Assembly: GCA_028287035.1 (NCBI GenBank)
Contig: JAQBQL010000207.1
Coordinates: 1-31,246, forward strand
Source: Labilithrix sp.
GTDB lineage: Bacteria; Myxococcota; Polyangia; Polyangiales; Polyangiaceae
DNA length: 31,246 nucleotides
Direction of reading: 5' to 3'
Below the pieces are notes generated by a model. That model was given only the letters and a program-made list of their open reading frames with translations. It had not been told where the DNA came from and made no database searches. The translations under genes were made by a program, and so were the position numbers. Of this stretch, positions 1 to 9,467 are shown piece by piece; positions within the stretch are counted from its first letter, which is position 1, and every line of letters starts with the position of its first letter.

Positions 1-1664
1 GCGTTCGAGCGATCGAAGACGCCGATGTTGTCGAGGCCGAGGAAGCCGCCCTGGAAGACGTTGTTGCCCGACGTGTCCTTGCGATTCACCCACCAGGTGA
101 AGTTCAGCATCAGCTTCAGGAACACCGTCTCGAGGAAGTTCTTGTCGGCCTTGCCGGTACGCCGCCGGTCGATCTGGTAGACGCGCAGCGCCGCCCACGC
201 GTGCACCGGCGGGTTCACGTCCCCGAACGCCCACTCGTATGCGGGCAGCTGCCCGTTGGGATGCATGTACCATTCACGCGTCAGCAGGACGAGCTGGTCC
301 TTCGCGAAGTCGGGGTCGACCATCGCCAGCGGGATGCAGTGGAACGCGAGATCCCACGCGGCGTACCAGGGGTACTCCCACTTGTCGGGCATGCTCACGA
401 CTTCGCTGTTGAAGAGGTGGCGCCACTGGCTGTTGCGTCCGCGAAGCCGCTCGGCGGGCGGCGCGGGCCCGCCCGGGTCACCGGTGAGCCAGCGGTTCAC
501 GTCGTACGCGTAGTACTGCTTCGACCAGAGGAGGCCGGCGAGCGCCTGGCGGTGCACGTTGGCGGCCTCGGCGGAGAGCGTGGGCGGCGCGACGGCGGCG
601 TAGAAGGCGTCGGCCTCGCGCTTCCGGAGCGCCATCACGACGTCGAAGTCGGCGAAGGGCGTGAACGGCCCGTCGACGTGGGTGGTCGCGAAGCGAAGCC
701 GGAAGGTGCGTGACTCGCCGGGCGCGATGGTGACCTGGTAGCGACCGGCCGCCTTCGTGCCGACCCGCGCCGGGTTCACCGCCGCGCGCTCGCCGTTCAC
801 GAGATAGCGATGGAACGCGTCCTTCACGTACGCGGAGCGGGCTGGCGCGCCGTACAGGGCCAGCGTGTTCGTCTCGTTGTCGGTGAAGATCAGCTCCTTG
901 GCGTCCTCGAACCAGATCCTGAGCCGCTGGTGGTACGGATCGGTGCCCTCGACGTACGACGCGCCGTCCTCGGGGCTGTACGCGGCGCGCAGCTCGGGCC
1001 GCTTCTCGCGCCCGGCCGGCCCGTCCCAGCTCCACGTGTTGCGGTAGAAGAACGTCGGCAGCACGTGCAGCGGCGCCGCGTCCGGACCTCGGTTCGTGAC
1101 GACGATGCGGACGAGCACGTCGTCGTGGCTCGCCTTGGCATATTCGAGCTCGACGTCGAAGTACCGGTCCTCGTCGAAGACGCCGGTGTCCTGGAGGCGC
1201 GGCGACGGGCGCTTCTTGCCGGCATCACGGGCGAGCTGACGGAGCTTCTCGTACGGGAACTCGGCCTGGGGATACTTGTAGAGCGCACGAGCATGCGAGC
1301 ACGTCGGGGTCGCGTCGACGTAGTGATAGACCTCGCCCACCGTCTCGCCGTGGTTGCCCTCGGGCCCGCTCAGGCCGAAGAGGCGCTCCTTGAGGAACGG
1401 GTCCTTCTCGTTCCAGAGCGTCACCGCGAAGCTCATGATGCCGCGACTGTCCGAGAGGCCGAGCAGGCCGTCCTCGCCCCAGCGATAGGCGCGAAATCGC
1501 GCGTGCTCGTGCGGGAAGTAGCCCCACGCGTCGCCGTTCGCCGAGTAGTCCTCGCGGACCGTCCCCCACTGGCGCTCGGCGAGGTACGTCCCCCACCGCC
1601 GCCACTTCACGCCCGCGCGCGCTTCCTCGAGCCTCGTGTGCTCGGCCGCACCGTCGATCGACAT
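1..1664 (-). CDS. GH63/MGH1-like glycoside hydrolase (glucosidase-like), C-terminal part outside window
   Basis: The reading frame is open from the ATG at 1664 to the window edge, giving 554 complete codons and no stop, so the C-terminus lies outside. The protein opens with a [23 protein letters not shown] segment, followed by conserved [16 protein letters not shown] and GNHGE motifs. Later come [14 protein letters not shown], where the Asp is the probable catalytic residue by analogy with the (alpha/alpha)6 GH63/MGH1 families, and a [15 protein letters not shown] block. Together these are typical of bacterial MGH1-like glucosidases of about 850-900 residues. There is no signal peptide, so it is probably cytosolic and cleaves alpha-glucosyl or glucosylglycerate-type compounds; the substrate is an inference. 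It is divergent from the kinase at 1700, with only 35 bp between the start codons. Confidence 0.8.
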   Translation of the reverse strand, partial: MSIDGAAEHTRLEEARAGVKWRRWGTYLAERQWGTVREDYSANGDAWGYFPHEHARFRAYRWGEDGLLGLSDSRGIMSFAVTLWNEKDPFLKERLFGLSGPEGNHGETVGEVYHYVDATPTCSHARALYKYPQAEFPYEKLRQLARDAGKKRPSPRLQDTGVFDEDRYFDVELEYAKASHDDVLVRIVVTNRGPDAAPLHVLPTFFYRNTWSWDGPAGREKRPELRAAYSPEDGASYVEGTDPYHQRLRIWFEDAKELIFTDNETNTLALYGAPARSAYVKDAFHRYLVNGERAAVNPARVGTKAAGRYQVTIAPGESRTFRLRFATTHVDGPFTPFADFDVVMALRKREADAFYAAVAPPTLSAEAANVHRQALAGLLWSKQYYAYDVNRWLTGDPGGPAPPAERLRGRNSQWRHLFNSEVVSMPDKWEYPWYAAWDLAFHCIPLAMVDPDFAKDQLVLLTREWYMHPNGQLPAYEWAFGDVNPPVHAWAALRVYQIDRRRTGKADKNFLETVFLKLMLNFTWWVNRKDTSGNNVFQGGFLGLDNIGVFDRSN

Positions 1665-1673
1665 GGTGCGGCG

Positions 1674-1679
1674 ATGGTA
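1674..1679 (-). promoter_or_regulatory. TACCAT -10-like element, glycosidase gene
   Basis: TACCAT on the minus strand ends 9 nt before the ATG at 1664. I see no -35 match. The position fits a leaderless or near-leaderless transcript. Confidence 0.35.
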
Positions 1680-1686
1680 CCGGGGG

Positions 1687-1692
1687 TAGAGT
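1687..1692 (+). promoter_or_regulatory. TAGAGT -10-like element, kinase at 1700
   Basis: TAGAGT ends exactly 7 nt before the GTG start, so transcription would begin at or next to the start codon. No convincing -35 is visible. Confidence 0.45.
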
Positions 1693-1699
1693 CGTCGGC

Positions 1700-3253
1700 G
1701 TGAGTGAATCAGGGCACCCTCCGGCCAGCTCGCGCAGGTTCGACCCCGCCGAGCGCGCCCCGGAGAGCGCACGTCCGCGCGAGACCCAGGAGCTCGGACA
1801 CGCGTCTTCGCTCACGAGCGACGAGCCGCAGCGGCCGATCCTTCCGGCGCCCGCGGGCGAGCGCACGGCGTCTGCGGGGTACGGCGAGACCAAGCCGTTG
1901 CCGCGCCTCGAGCGCCCGCTCACCGGGACCGGGCCGATGCCGCCGGTCGGGCCCGCGCCATCGGTGCCGCCGCCGCCGCCGACCGGCCCCGCGATGAAGT
2001 CGCACCCGACGCCGCCGCTCGGGCACGCCGTGCCGAAGCCGTACCAGAGTCAGCCCGTCTACCCGCAGCCCGTCGCCGTGCAGCCGTCGGTGCAGCCGGT
2101 TCCGTCGCAGCAGCAGCAGCCGCAAGGCGCGCTCGGCGCCGCCCAGTCGCCGCCCTACGGTCCGCCGCAGACGCGCACGCAGCCGCCGGCGATGACGCTC
2201 GGTCCGCAGGGCCGCGGCCCGACCGGCCCGCACCAGGTGATGACGATGACGCCGGGGCACCCCATGAAGCCCCCCGGCGTACCGGTCGCGCCCGGCAGCT
2301 CACCGCGGATGGGCGGTGGCGGCACCGGGACCATCCCGGCGATGCCCGCCGCAAACGCCCAGCAGTACACGCGCGCCCAGGCCGGCGCGCCGGCGCGCAT
2401 CACCGTGCAGTACCCGCAGGTCGGCGGCGTGCTGAAGGGCGCGCGCGGCAGCTACACGGTGATCAGCACGATCGGTTCCGGCGAGTTCGGCGCCGTCTAC
2501 GAGTGCATCGGTCCGTTCGACCAGATCTACGCGCTCAAGATGGTGCGTCCCTCGAACCGGCCGTACTCGCAGGTGCAGGCGGAGTGGGCGCGCGAGCAGT
2601 CGCGGCTCTTCTCGCTCCGCCATCCGAACGTCGTCTACATCTACGATTCGTTCGAGCAGGACCACCTCTTCTACCTCGCCCTCGAGCGCTGCGACCATGC
2701 GCTGAAGGACATGCTCGGCACGCCGATGCAGGAGGGCCTCGTCCTCGAGATGACGCGCCAGCTGCTCGCGGCGGTGCAGTTCCTCCACGACAACGAGGTC
2801 GTCCACGACGATCTCCACGGCGGCAACGTGCTCATCACGCACACCGACCGGCCGACCGTGAAGATCTCGGACTTCGGCATCAGCCACGAGCTGCGCGGGA
2901 TGACGGCGGTGCGTCCGAACGTGGTGCACCACGCGATCATGGCGCCCGAGATCCTGGCGACCGGGTACACGAGCCGGCAGAGCGATCTCTACCAGGTGGG
3001 GCTCCTGCTCTACTGGATGCTCGTCGGCGAGCCGGCCATTCAGATGGACGTGCCGTACCAGGAGCTCGTCAAGCAGGTCGCCGAGGGCGCGCCGCGCGTT
3101 CGCGCCGAGCAGATCGGCACGCCGTTCGGCGACCTCGTCGCCAAGATGCTGCGGCGCCGCGAGGCCTTCCGCTACGCGAGCGCCCGCGAGGTCTGGGCGG
3201 AGCTCCGCGAGCTCCCGGCGTGGAAGCAGCGGAACCTGTTCCCGGTGAAGTGA
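1700..3253 (+). CDS. Ser/Thr protein kinase with long Pro-rich N-terminus and unusual HDDLHGGN catalytic loop
   Basis: 517 residues from a GTG start. Residues 1-250 are low-complexity and rich in Pro, Gln and Gly (runs of PPPPP and QQQQ), so probably disordered. The Hanks-type kinase domain spans about 252-505: glycine loop [13 protein letters not shown]-binding Lys280 in YALKMV, catalytic loop HDDLHGGN at 369-376, DFG at 391-393 and APE after it. Two positions are atypical. The Arg of HRD is Asp370, and the Lys of DLKxxN is His373, which gives a loop resembling those of aminoglycoside or choline kinases. The catalytic Asp371 and metal-binding Asn376 are kept, so the enzyme may be active but would not depend on activation-loop phosphorylation in the RD manner. 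No transmembrane helix is visible, so it is likely cytosolic. Its stop lies 4 bp from that of the convergent gene. Confidence 0.9.
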   Translation: MSESGHPPASSRRFDPAERAPESARPRETQELGHASSLTSDEPQRPILPAPAGERTASAGYGETKPLPRLERPLTGTGPMPPVGPAPSVPPPPPTGPAMKSHPTPPLGHAVPKPYQSQPVYPQPVAVQPSVQPVPSQQQQPQGALGAAQSPPYGPPQTRTQPPAMTLGPQGRGPTGPHQVMTMTPGHPMKPPGVPVAPGSSPRMGGGGTGTIPAMPAANAQQYTRAQAGAPARITVQYPQVGGVLKGARGSYTVISTIGSGEFGAVYECIGPFDQIYALKMVRPSNRPYSQVQAEWAREQSRLFSLRHPNVVYIYDSFEQDHLFYLALERCDHALKDMLGTPMQEGLVLEMTRQLLAAVQFLHDNEVVHDDLHGGNVLITHTDRPTVKISDFGISHELRGMTAVRPNVVHHAIMAPEILATGYTSRQSDLYQVGLLLYWMLVGEPAIQMDVPYQELVKQVAEGAPRVRAEQIGTPFGDLVAKMLRRREAFRYASAREVWAELRELPAWKQRNLFPVK

Positions 3254-3257
3254 AGGA

Positions 3258-4049
3258 TCAGCCGGCGCGGCGGCGGCGGCGGTTGACGAGGGCGGCGCCG
3301 ATGATGCCGGCGAGGGCGGCGAGCGGGAGGCCCGAGGAGCCGCCGGGGCCGACGTTGCAGCCGTCGTCGCCCGAGAGATCGGGGCGGGTGCCCGTGGGGC
3401 CGGTGCCGCTGTCGACGAGCTTGCCGCCGCCGTCCGTGGGGGTGGTGGTGACGCCGCCGTCGGGGCCGGTCGTGGTGCCCGCGTCGTCCTCGTCCTCACC
3501 GGCGTCGGTCCCCGCGTCGGTGCCGGCATCGGCGGAGGCGCAGGGCGTCGAGTCGCCGATGCGGATGTCCGCGCAGGAGTAGTAGGTCGAGACTCCGGTC
3601 ACGTCCTCGAAGGGTCCGGTGGTCGTCGAGTTGCCGACGCAGGCCGAGCCCTTCATCAGCTGACGAACGACGAGCGTGCAGTCCTTGCACGTGACGCCGG
3701 ACGGAATCGTGACGCTGTCGCTGTAGACCATGCCCGTCGGCGTCCCGGACGGATCGTTGATCTGCTTCAGGACCGTGAAGTTCTGGTCGTTCGCCGTGCT
3801 GAGCCCGATCTGGAAGCACCCCGTGTGGTCGACGGTCTCCTTCCACTTCACCGGGATCGTCGCGCCCGCTGCGTAAGCGGTGCAGGCGGTGGTCCGGGCG
3901 ACGCCGCCGCAAGGGCCGCTCTTGTGAGAGTCGCTGTTGTCCCGCGGCGCCGGCATCGTCATCACGGTATGGGCCATCGCGACCGACGGGGCGCTGACCG
4001 CCGCCGCCGCAAGGAACCCGAGACAAGCGAGGAAAGAACCGTTACGCAT
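3258..4049 (-). CDS. Exported LPMO-like protein (SCE4755-type) with MYXO-CTERM tail
   Basis: 263 residues. A signal peptide (about 1-26, ending VAMA) would be cleaved to leave His27 as the mature N-terminus (HTVMTMPAPR). An N-terminal His is the first ligand of the copper histidine brace in lytic polysaccharide monooxygenases. Several Cys pairs (SGPCGG, TGCF, CKDC, SACVG, YYSC) suggest disulfides. An Asp/Thr/Gly-rich linker (repeated DAGTDAG) leads to DDGCNVGPGGSSG, a hydrophobic helix and RRRRR, the MYXO-CTERM sorting signal of myxobacterial surface proteins. I believe this corresponds to the family named after Sorangium SCE4755; oxidative activity is inferred. The ATG at 4049 was chosen over upstream in-frame starts because it gives a clean signal peptide. 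Confidence 0.75.
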   Translation of the reverse strand: MRNGSFLACLGFLAAAAVSAPSVAMAHTVMTMPAPRDNSDSHKSGPCGGVARTTACTAYAAGATIPVKWKETVDHTGCFQIGLSTANDQNFTVLKQINDPSGTPTGMVYSDSVTIPSGVTCKDCTLVVRQLMKGSACVGNSTTTGPFEDVTGVSTYYSCADIRIGDSTPCASADAGTDAGTDAGEDEDDAGTTTGPDGGVTTTPTDGGGKLVDSGTGPTGTRPDLSGDDGCNVGPGGSSGLPLAALAGIIGAALVNRRRRRAG

Positions 4050-4056
4050 GGCCTCG

Positions 4057-4062
4057 AAGCTA
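4057..4062 (-). promoter_or_regulatory. TAGCTT -10-like element, LPMO-like gene
   Basis: TAGCTT on the minus strand ends 7 nt before the ATG at 4049, the same placement as at the kinase at 1700. No -35 is seen. Confidence 0.35.
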
Positions 4063-4130
4063 CCATGCGATCGCAGCCGGGGCCCCCTCTTCCGATGGCC
4101 GAGGATTCCACCATCCCGGTTCGCCCCTGA

Positions 4131-4136
4131 TAGGAT
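4131..4136 (+). promoter_or_regulatory. TAGGAT -10-like element, kinase at 4147
   Basis: TAGGAT ends 10 nt before the GTG start, implying a leader of only a few nucleotides. No good -35 is visible. Confidence 0.35.
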
Positions 4137-4146
4137 GTAGGCCATC

Positions 4147-5532
4147 GTGCGGTCAGTGCCTGCGCTCGCGCCCCCCAAGGAGCTCGGAAAATACGAGGTC
4201 GGGGCCAAGATCGGTGGTGGCGGCATGGCCACCGTCTACATCGGCCGCTGCCCGCGGCCCGACGGGACCGAGGAGCGCGTCGCGCTCAAGGTGATCCGCG
4301 ACGAGCTCGCGCACGACGAGCAGTTCAAGAGCATGTTCATCGACGAGGCGAAGATCCTCGCGAGGCTCGCTCACCCGAACGTCATCCGCACCCTCGAGTA
4401 CGGCGTGACCGGTGACCACCGCTTCATCGCCATGGAGCTGCTGTCCGGACGCACCTATTCCGACGTCTGGGATCTCATGGTGGTGCGGGGCGAGAGCCTT
4501 CCGGCTCCCCTGGCCGCGTGGATCTGCGCGCGCGTCGCGGAGGGGCTCCATTCGGCCCACGAGCTGTGCGACGACACCGGGCAGCCGCTCCACGTCATCC
4601 ATCGCGACGTGAACCCGAGCAACATCTTCCTCACCCACTCGGGCGAGGTGAAGCTCATCGACTTCGGGCTCGCGAAGGCCCGGGTGCGGCTGTCGAAGAG
4701 CGCCGACGGCATCGTGAAGGGCAAGATCCCCTACCTCGCTCCGGAGCAGGCGCGCGGGCTCCCCATCGACCGGCGCACCGACGTCTACGCGCTCGGCGCG
4801 ACGCTCTGGGAGTCGGTGACGATGAAGCGCCTCTTCAAGCGCGACACCGACATCGAGACCCTGCGCGCGATTCGCGACGGCAAGATCCCCGACGTCCGGA
4901 CGATGATCGAAGGGTTCCCCGAGGAGCTCTGGGGCATCATCGCGACCTCGCTCAGCGACGATCCCGAGAAGCGCTTCGCGACCGCCGACGCGATGCGCGC
5001 CGCCATCGACACGTACGTCGGCGCGCGCGCTCCGCAGATGAACGACGAGCTCGCGGCGCTGCTGACCCGGCTCTTCCCCGGGCAGGAGGCGCGGCAGGCG
5101 AAGTGGGAAATGGCGGCGACCTCGGTGCGGGCGCCGATGTTCACGATGCCTCCGCCGGCGCCGGTGCCGATGGCGAGCTCGAGCCTCGTCGATCCGTCGG
5201 AGCCGGGCGGACTCGGCGGCAAGGACTCGGAGCCCGGCGTCGAGGCGGCGGGCGTGGTCGTCGTGGACGCCCCGCGCGACAAGCCGACGAAGGCGCCGCC
5301 CCCGCTGCCGGCGCGCGCCAGCGCCGGCGCCGCGCCCAAGAAAAAGAAGAAGAAAAAGAAGGGCGCGAAGAGCAGCGGGAAGCTCGCGACCGGTGAGCGG
5401 AGCTCCACCGCCGCTGCCGCGCCTCCGGCGAGCCGCGAGGCCGGCGACGATAGCGACCGCACCCGCCTCTATGCGCAGCTCGGCCTCGTGGCCGCGGTGA
5501 TCGCGGCGCTCGCCTACGCGCTCACGCGCTGA
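4147..5532 (+). CDS. Ser/Thr protein kinase with C-terminal membrane anchor
   Basis: 461 residues from a GTG start. The kinase domain covers about 16-290: glycine loop GGGGMATVY from residue 23, Lys48 in VALKVI, HRDVNPSN at 152-159, DFG at 172-174 and LAPEQ. The catalytic-loop Lys is Asn156, a substitution often seen in myxobacterial kinases, and the HRD Arg is retained, so it is probably active. A Pro/Ala-rich linker (about 320-435) holds a run of nine lysines. The last about 20 residues (YAQLGLVAAVIAALAYALTR) form one hydrophobic helix with almost nothing after it, so the protein looks tail-anchored with the kinase in the cytoplasm. There is no extracytoplasmic sensor domain, so input must come from inside the cell or the bilayer. 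Confidence 0.92.
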   Translation: MRSVPALAPPKELGKYEVGAKIGGGGMATVYIGRCPRPDGTEERVALKVIRDELAHDEQFKSMFIDEAKILARLAHPNVIRTLEYGVTGDHRFIAMELLSGRTYSDVWDLMVVRGESLPAPLAAWICARVAEGLHSAHELCDDTGQPLHVIHRDVNPSNIFLTHSGEVKLIDFGLAKARVRLSKSADGIVKGKIPYLAPEQARGLPIDRRTDVYALGATLWESVTMKRLFKRDTDIETLRAIRDGKIPDVRTMIEGFPEELWGIIATSLSDDPEKRFATADAMRAAIDTYVGARAPQMNDELAALLTRLFPGQEARQAKWEMAATSVRAPMFTMPPPAPVPMASSSLVDPSEPGGLGGKDSEPGVEAAGVVVVDAPRDKPTKAPPPLPARASAGAAPKKKKKKKKGAKSSGKLATGERSSTAAAAPPASREAGDDSDRTRLYAQLGLVAAVIAALAYALTR

Positions 5533-5543
5533 GCGGCCCGCGT

Positions 5544-6872
<1,329 letters not shown>

Positions 6873-6880
6873 CGCCGGTC

Positions 6881-6886
6881 ACTCTA
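6881..6886 (-). promoter_or_regulatory. TAGAGT -10-like element, kinase at 6872
   Basis: TAGAGT on the minus strand ends 8 nt before the ATG and lies just after the stop codon of the upstream gene, so the kinase may have its own leaderless transcript besides operon read-through. Confidence 0.4.
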
Positions 6887-7924
6887 TCAAAACGAGGCTC
6901 CCAGGCTCGTCATCGCGCCGGCGCCGACCGGCCCAGCGGCCCACCGGAGCGCGCGCCATCCTTCGCTGCGCAGCGGCGCCCGCGCGTCCACCGCCGAACG
7001 CGGCCGCACGAGGAGGTAGACGCCGACGCCGCTCAGCGCGAGCCCCACCACGCCGAGGCCGACTCCCAGCGGACCGAAGAGCTCGGCCTGGTCACGCTTC
7101 GCCTCGAGGGAGGCGCGCCGCGCCTCCGGGCACACGTCGCGGCACGCGTCCTCGAGGCTCGCGACGTCGTTCTCGCGGAGGACGAGCAGCACGATGCCCG
7201 CCGCGAGGAGGCCGCCACCGCCCGCGATCGCCGCCGCCGGCAGCGCGGCGCCCCCGCGACCGCGAGACGAGGACGACGTCGCGGCGGGCTGACCGCGCGG
7301 CGCGAGGACCACGACGAGCGGGGCCTCGCCGCCCTCGCCGATCACGACTCTCGCGCGGAACGGCGCGACCGTTGTCGCGCCAGCAGTGACCACGTGCTCG
7401 CCGGGATCGACCTCGAACCGTGCCGGCGCGATCGAGGCCGAGACCGCCGCCCCGTCGATGGCGACGCGCGCTCCCTCCGGCGGCGCCCGGTCGAGGCGGA
7501 GAACGAGCCGCGGGATGCGCCGGTCGAGCGCCTGCGCGCGATCGGCCGCGCTGTCGGCAATGTCGAGCTCGGTCGGCGGAAGCGTCTCGCGCGCGAGAGC
7601 GAGGGCGCGGAATGCGTCACGGGACTCCCGCAGGCGCCCGACCGCGGCGAGCACGGCGGCGATACGGTAGCGCACCGCGGGCGTCTCCTTCACGGCGGCG
7701 ACGCGCTGGAACTTCTCGAGCGCCGCCGCGTACCGGCGCTCCTGCTCGTCGCGGTACGCCTCCTGGAAGAGCGCCCGGGCGGCGGCGAGCTCGGGCTCGG
7801 TCGGCGTGACGCCTTGCTTCAGGGCAGCGACCTGGGCCTGCACGTCCGGCGCGCGCCCGCCGACCATGGCGGCCGTCGCGGCGATCGTCGCGAGCACGCG
7901 GACGAGCCGACGCCGCGCGCTCAT
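6887..7924 (-). CDS. Exported TPR/PEGA-like membrane protein of unknown function
   Basis: 345 residues. The ATG at 7924 overlaps the upstream stop as ATGA, so translation is probably coupled. An N-terminal signal (Arg-rich start, hydrophobic stretch, about 1-31) precedes a helical TPR-like region (about 40-135, ALFQEAYRDEQERRYAAALEKFQ). A PEGA-like beta segment follows (PPEGARVAIDG ... VDPGEHVVTA), then two hydrophobic helices (about 224-247 and 285-308) flanking a short loop with two Cys. Proteins of this TPR-PEGA-TM type are common in myxobacterial envelopes and are often next to kinases. No catalytic motif is seen. Its position between an FHA regulator and a kinase suggests it is a sensor, scaffold or substrate of that pair, which is inference. 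Confidence 0.75.
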   Translation of the reverse strand: MSARRRLVRVLATIAATAAMVGGRAPDVQAQVAALKQGVTPTEPELAAARALFQEAYRDEQERRYAAALEKFQRVAAVKETPAVRYRIAAVLAAVGRLRESRDAFRALALARETLPPTELDIADSAADRAQALDRRIPRLVLRLDRAPPEGARVAIDGAAVSASIAPARFEVDPGEHVVTAGATTVAPFRARVVIGEGGEAPLVVVLAPRGQPAATSSSSRGRGGAALPAAAIAGGGGLLAAGIVLLVLRENDVASLEDACRDVCPEARRASLEAKRDQAELFGPLGVGLGVVGLALSGVGVYLLVRPRSAVDARAPLRSEGWRALRWAAGPVGAGAMTSLGASF

Positions 7925-9261
7925 TCCTCGTCCAGCGACACTCCGTAGAGACCGCGCTTCTTCAGCAGGTCCCTCAGGTGGTGACGCGCGACGTCGGCCT
8001 GGCGAGCCGCCGCCGAGAGGTTGCCCTGGCAGCGCTTCATCAGCAGGGCGAGGTACGCCTTCTCGAAGCGGTCGATCGCACGATCCTTCGCATCCCCGAA
8101 GGTGCCGGAGAGATCGAGCGGGGTACGCTCGCCGGCCGTGCCGCGAAAGCCCTCGCCCTCGCCGGCGACGTCCGGACGCCGGATCACGCCGCCCGCCGCC
8201 GTCGCCGAGGCGCGCAGGAGCACGTTGTTCAGCTCGCGGACGTTCCCGGGCCACGGCATCGACGAGAGGTGCTCGAGCGCCTCGACCTCGATCATCAGCT
8301 CGGCGCCGGCCCGGTCGAGCAAGGTCGCGCAGAGCAGCGGCAGGTCGTCGGTGCGCTGCCGGAGCGGCGCCAGGAAGACCCGCACCTGCGCGAGGCGGTA
8401 GTAGAGGTCCTCGCGGAAGCGGCCCTTGTCGATGACGTTGCGGAGGTCGCGCGTCGTGCCCGCGACGATGCGCGCATCGACGACGACCGGCGCGTGACCG
8501 CCGACGCGCACGATCTCGCGGCGCTCGAGCACCCTGAGCAGCTTGGCCTGCAGCGCCGCCGGCAGCTCGCCGAGCTCGTCGAAGAACAGCGTTCCGCCGC
8601 GCGCCGCCTCGAAGAAACCGGCCGCCTCGACCTCGCCGCCCGCCTCGTGACCGAAGAGCATCGTCTCGGCGAGCGCCGGCGGGAGAGAGGTCACGTCGAC
8701 GACGACGAACGGTCCGCCAGCGCGCGGCGACGCGGCGTGGATGGCGCGGGCCGTCTCTTCCTTGCCGGTGCCGCTCTCGCCCTGCACGAGGACGGAGAGC
8801 TCCTTCGGCGCGACCCGTTCGAGGGTCGCGAACAGCTCGCGCATCACCGCGGAACGGCCGACGAGCGCCCCGAACCGCTCGCTGACCGCGGGCGCGGGAG
8901 GCGCCACGGCATCGTCGGTCTCGAGCCGTAGCACGCTGTCGCCGATGGTCAGCTCGGCGCCCGGCGCGAGCTCGACCTCGATGACGCGGCTCGTCCCCAG
9001 CCACGTGCCGTTCAGGCTCTGGAGGTCACGGACGCGGACGCGATCGCCGTCCCGCGTGAGCTCGAGATGCGCCCCGCTCACCCGCGGATCCTCGACGACG
9101 AAGTCGTTCGTCGGATGGCGTCCGACCGTGCTCGTCGCCCGCGTGATCGCGAAGCCGCGTCCCGCCGAAGGGCCGGAGATCGCCGCCAGCTTCGGCGCCG
9201 CCTCGGTGCGGGTGACGGGGATCGGAATGGCTTCCGTGCCCCCACGGATCGGTTCGCTCAT
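7921..9261 (-). CDS. FHA-AAA+ regulator of the sigma-54 activator type, lacking the GAFTGA loop
   Basis: 446 residues from the ATG at 9261; an upstream in-frame start at 9306 would add 15 unlikely residues. An FHA domain (about 25-115) has GRHP, SGAHLEL and SLNGTWL, the phosphothreonine-binding signatures. The AAA+ domain (about 130-360) has Walker A GESGTGK (161-167), Walker B GTLFFDEL (223-230), arginine-finger region FREDLYYRL and sensor-2 region WPGNVREL. A Fis-type helix-turn-helix (NLSAAARQADVARHHL) lies at the C-terminus. After FGHE, where enhancer-binding proteins have GAFTGA, this protein has AGGEVEAAGFFEAARGG. The loop that contacts sigma-54 is gone and the segment is about 4 residues shorter. 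Family knowledge says such proteins usually cannot activate sigma-54 promoters, so it may act with a sigma-70-type factor or as a phospho-responsive repressor. Confidence 0.92.
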   Translation of the reverse strand: MSEPIRGGTEAIPIPVTRTEAAPKLAAISGPSAGRGFAITRATSTVGRHPTNDFVVEDPRVSGAHLELTRDGDRVRVRDLQSLNGTWLGTSRVIEVELAPGAELTIGDSVLRLETDDAVAPPAPAVSERFGALVGRSAVMRELFATLERVAPKELSVLVQGESGTGKEETARAIHAASPRAGGPFVVVDVTSLPPALAETMLFGHEAGGEVEAAGFFEAARGGTLFFDELGELPAALQAKLLRVLERREIVRVGGHAPVVVDARIVAGTTRDLRNVIDKGRFREDLYYRLAQVRVFLAPLRQRTDDLPLLCATLLDRAGAELMIEVEALEHLSSMPWPGNVRELNNVLLRASATAAGGVIRRPDVAGEGEGFRGTAGERTPLDLSGTFGDAKDRAIDRFEKAYLALLMKRCQGNLSAAARQADVARHHLRDLLKKRGLYGVSLDEE

Positions 9262-9270
9262 CGCCCCTCG

Positions 9271-9276
9271 AATGTA
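9271..9276 (-). promoter_or_regulatory. TACATT -10-like element, FHA-AAA+ gene
   Basis: TACATT on the minus strand ends 9 nt before the ATG at 9261. CAGACA lies 18 nt upstream as a possible -35 (4 of 6 matches to TTGACA). Confidence 0.4.
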
Positions 9277-9295
9277 GGTCAAGAAGCCGCGGCGT

Positions 9296-9330
9296 GTCTG
9301 CGCCAAGGCTCGAGGGCGAGGCTCGCAGAC
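9296..9330. promoter_or_regulatory. Inverted repeat in divergent control region
   Basis: GTCTGCG (9296-9302) and CGCAGAC (9324-9330) are perfect inverted arms 21 nt apart. The interior holds a smaller CTCG-AGGG-CGAG palindrome. It sits between the divergent FHA-AAA+ and zinc-ribbon genes and overlaps the probable -35 of the former, so it may be an operator. Confidence 0.35.
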
Positions 9331-9362
9331 CTCAGAACCATGGATTAAAGGAGCACCAGGAC

Positions 9363-9449
9363 GTGGGCCGAGCGTCCATCGCGCACCGCATTTATCCGGG
9401 GATTTCGCGGTCCCTCCGGCGCCGGAGCGCTGGTCACGGTCTTGCTTGA
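9363..9449 (+). CDS. Possible 28-codon upstream ORF (leader peptide)
   Basis: A GTG at 9363 follows a near-perfect Shine-Dalgarno AAAGGAG (9347-9353) at a 9-nt spacing. Twenty-eight codons run to a TGA at 9447-9449 in the same frame as the zinc-ribbon gene, whose ATG is 18 nt further on. The predicted peptide is basic (SRSLRRRS) with no run of one residue that would suggest amino-acid attenuation. The stop codon runs into the left arm of the hairpin before the next gene. I cannot exclude chance; the strong ribosome site is the main support. Confidence 0.3.
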   Translation: MGRASIAHRIYPGISRSLRRRSAGHGLA

Positions 9450-9466
9450 GGGGAAGCGAGCCCCTC
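9448..9466 (+). promoter_or_regulatory. Hairpin over the ribosome-binding site of the zinc-ribbon gene
   Basis: GAGGGG (9448-9453) and CCCCTC (9461-9466) form a perfect 6-bp stem with a 7-nt loop ending 1 nt before the ATG at 9468. The left arm is also the only good Shine-Dalgarno sequence for that gene, so folding would block initiation. Confidence 0.45.
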
Positions 9467-9467
9467 C

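Noticed and set aside
1967..1981. Five CCG repeats in the kinase at 1700, as a possible phase-variation tract
   Set aside because: A trinucleotide repeat keeps the frame, and it codes for the Pro run of a low-complexity region; nothing suggests switching.
2300..3529. 409-codon open frame on the minus strand
   Set aside because: Antisense to the kinase domain at 1700-3253 and running into the LPMO-like gene in the wrong frame.
9431..9446. -24/-12 (sigma-54) promoter before the zinc-ribbon gene
   Set aside because: TGG and TTGCT have the right spacing, but the -24 half beyond TGG does not match, the start would fall at about 9457 and cut away most of the ribosome-binding site, and the adjacent regulator lacks the sigma-54 contact loop.
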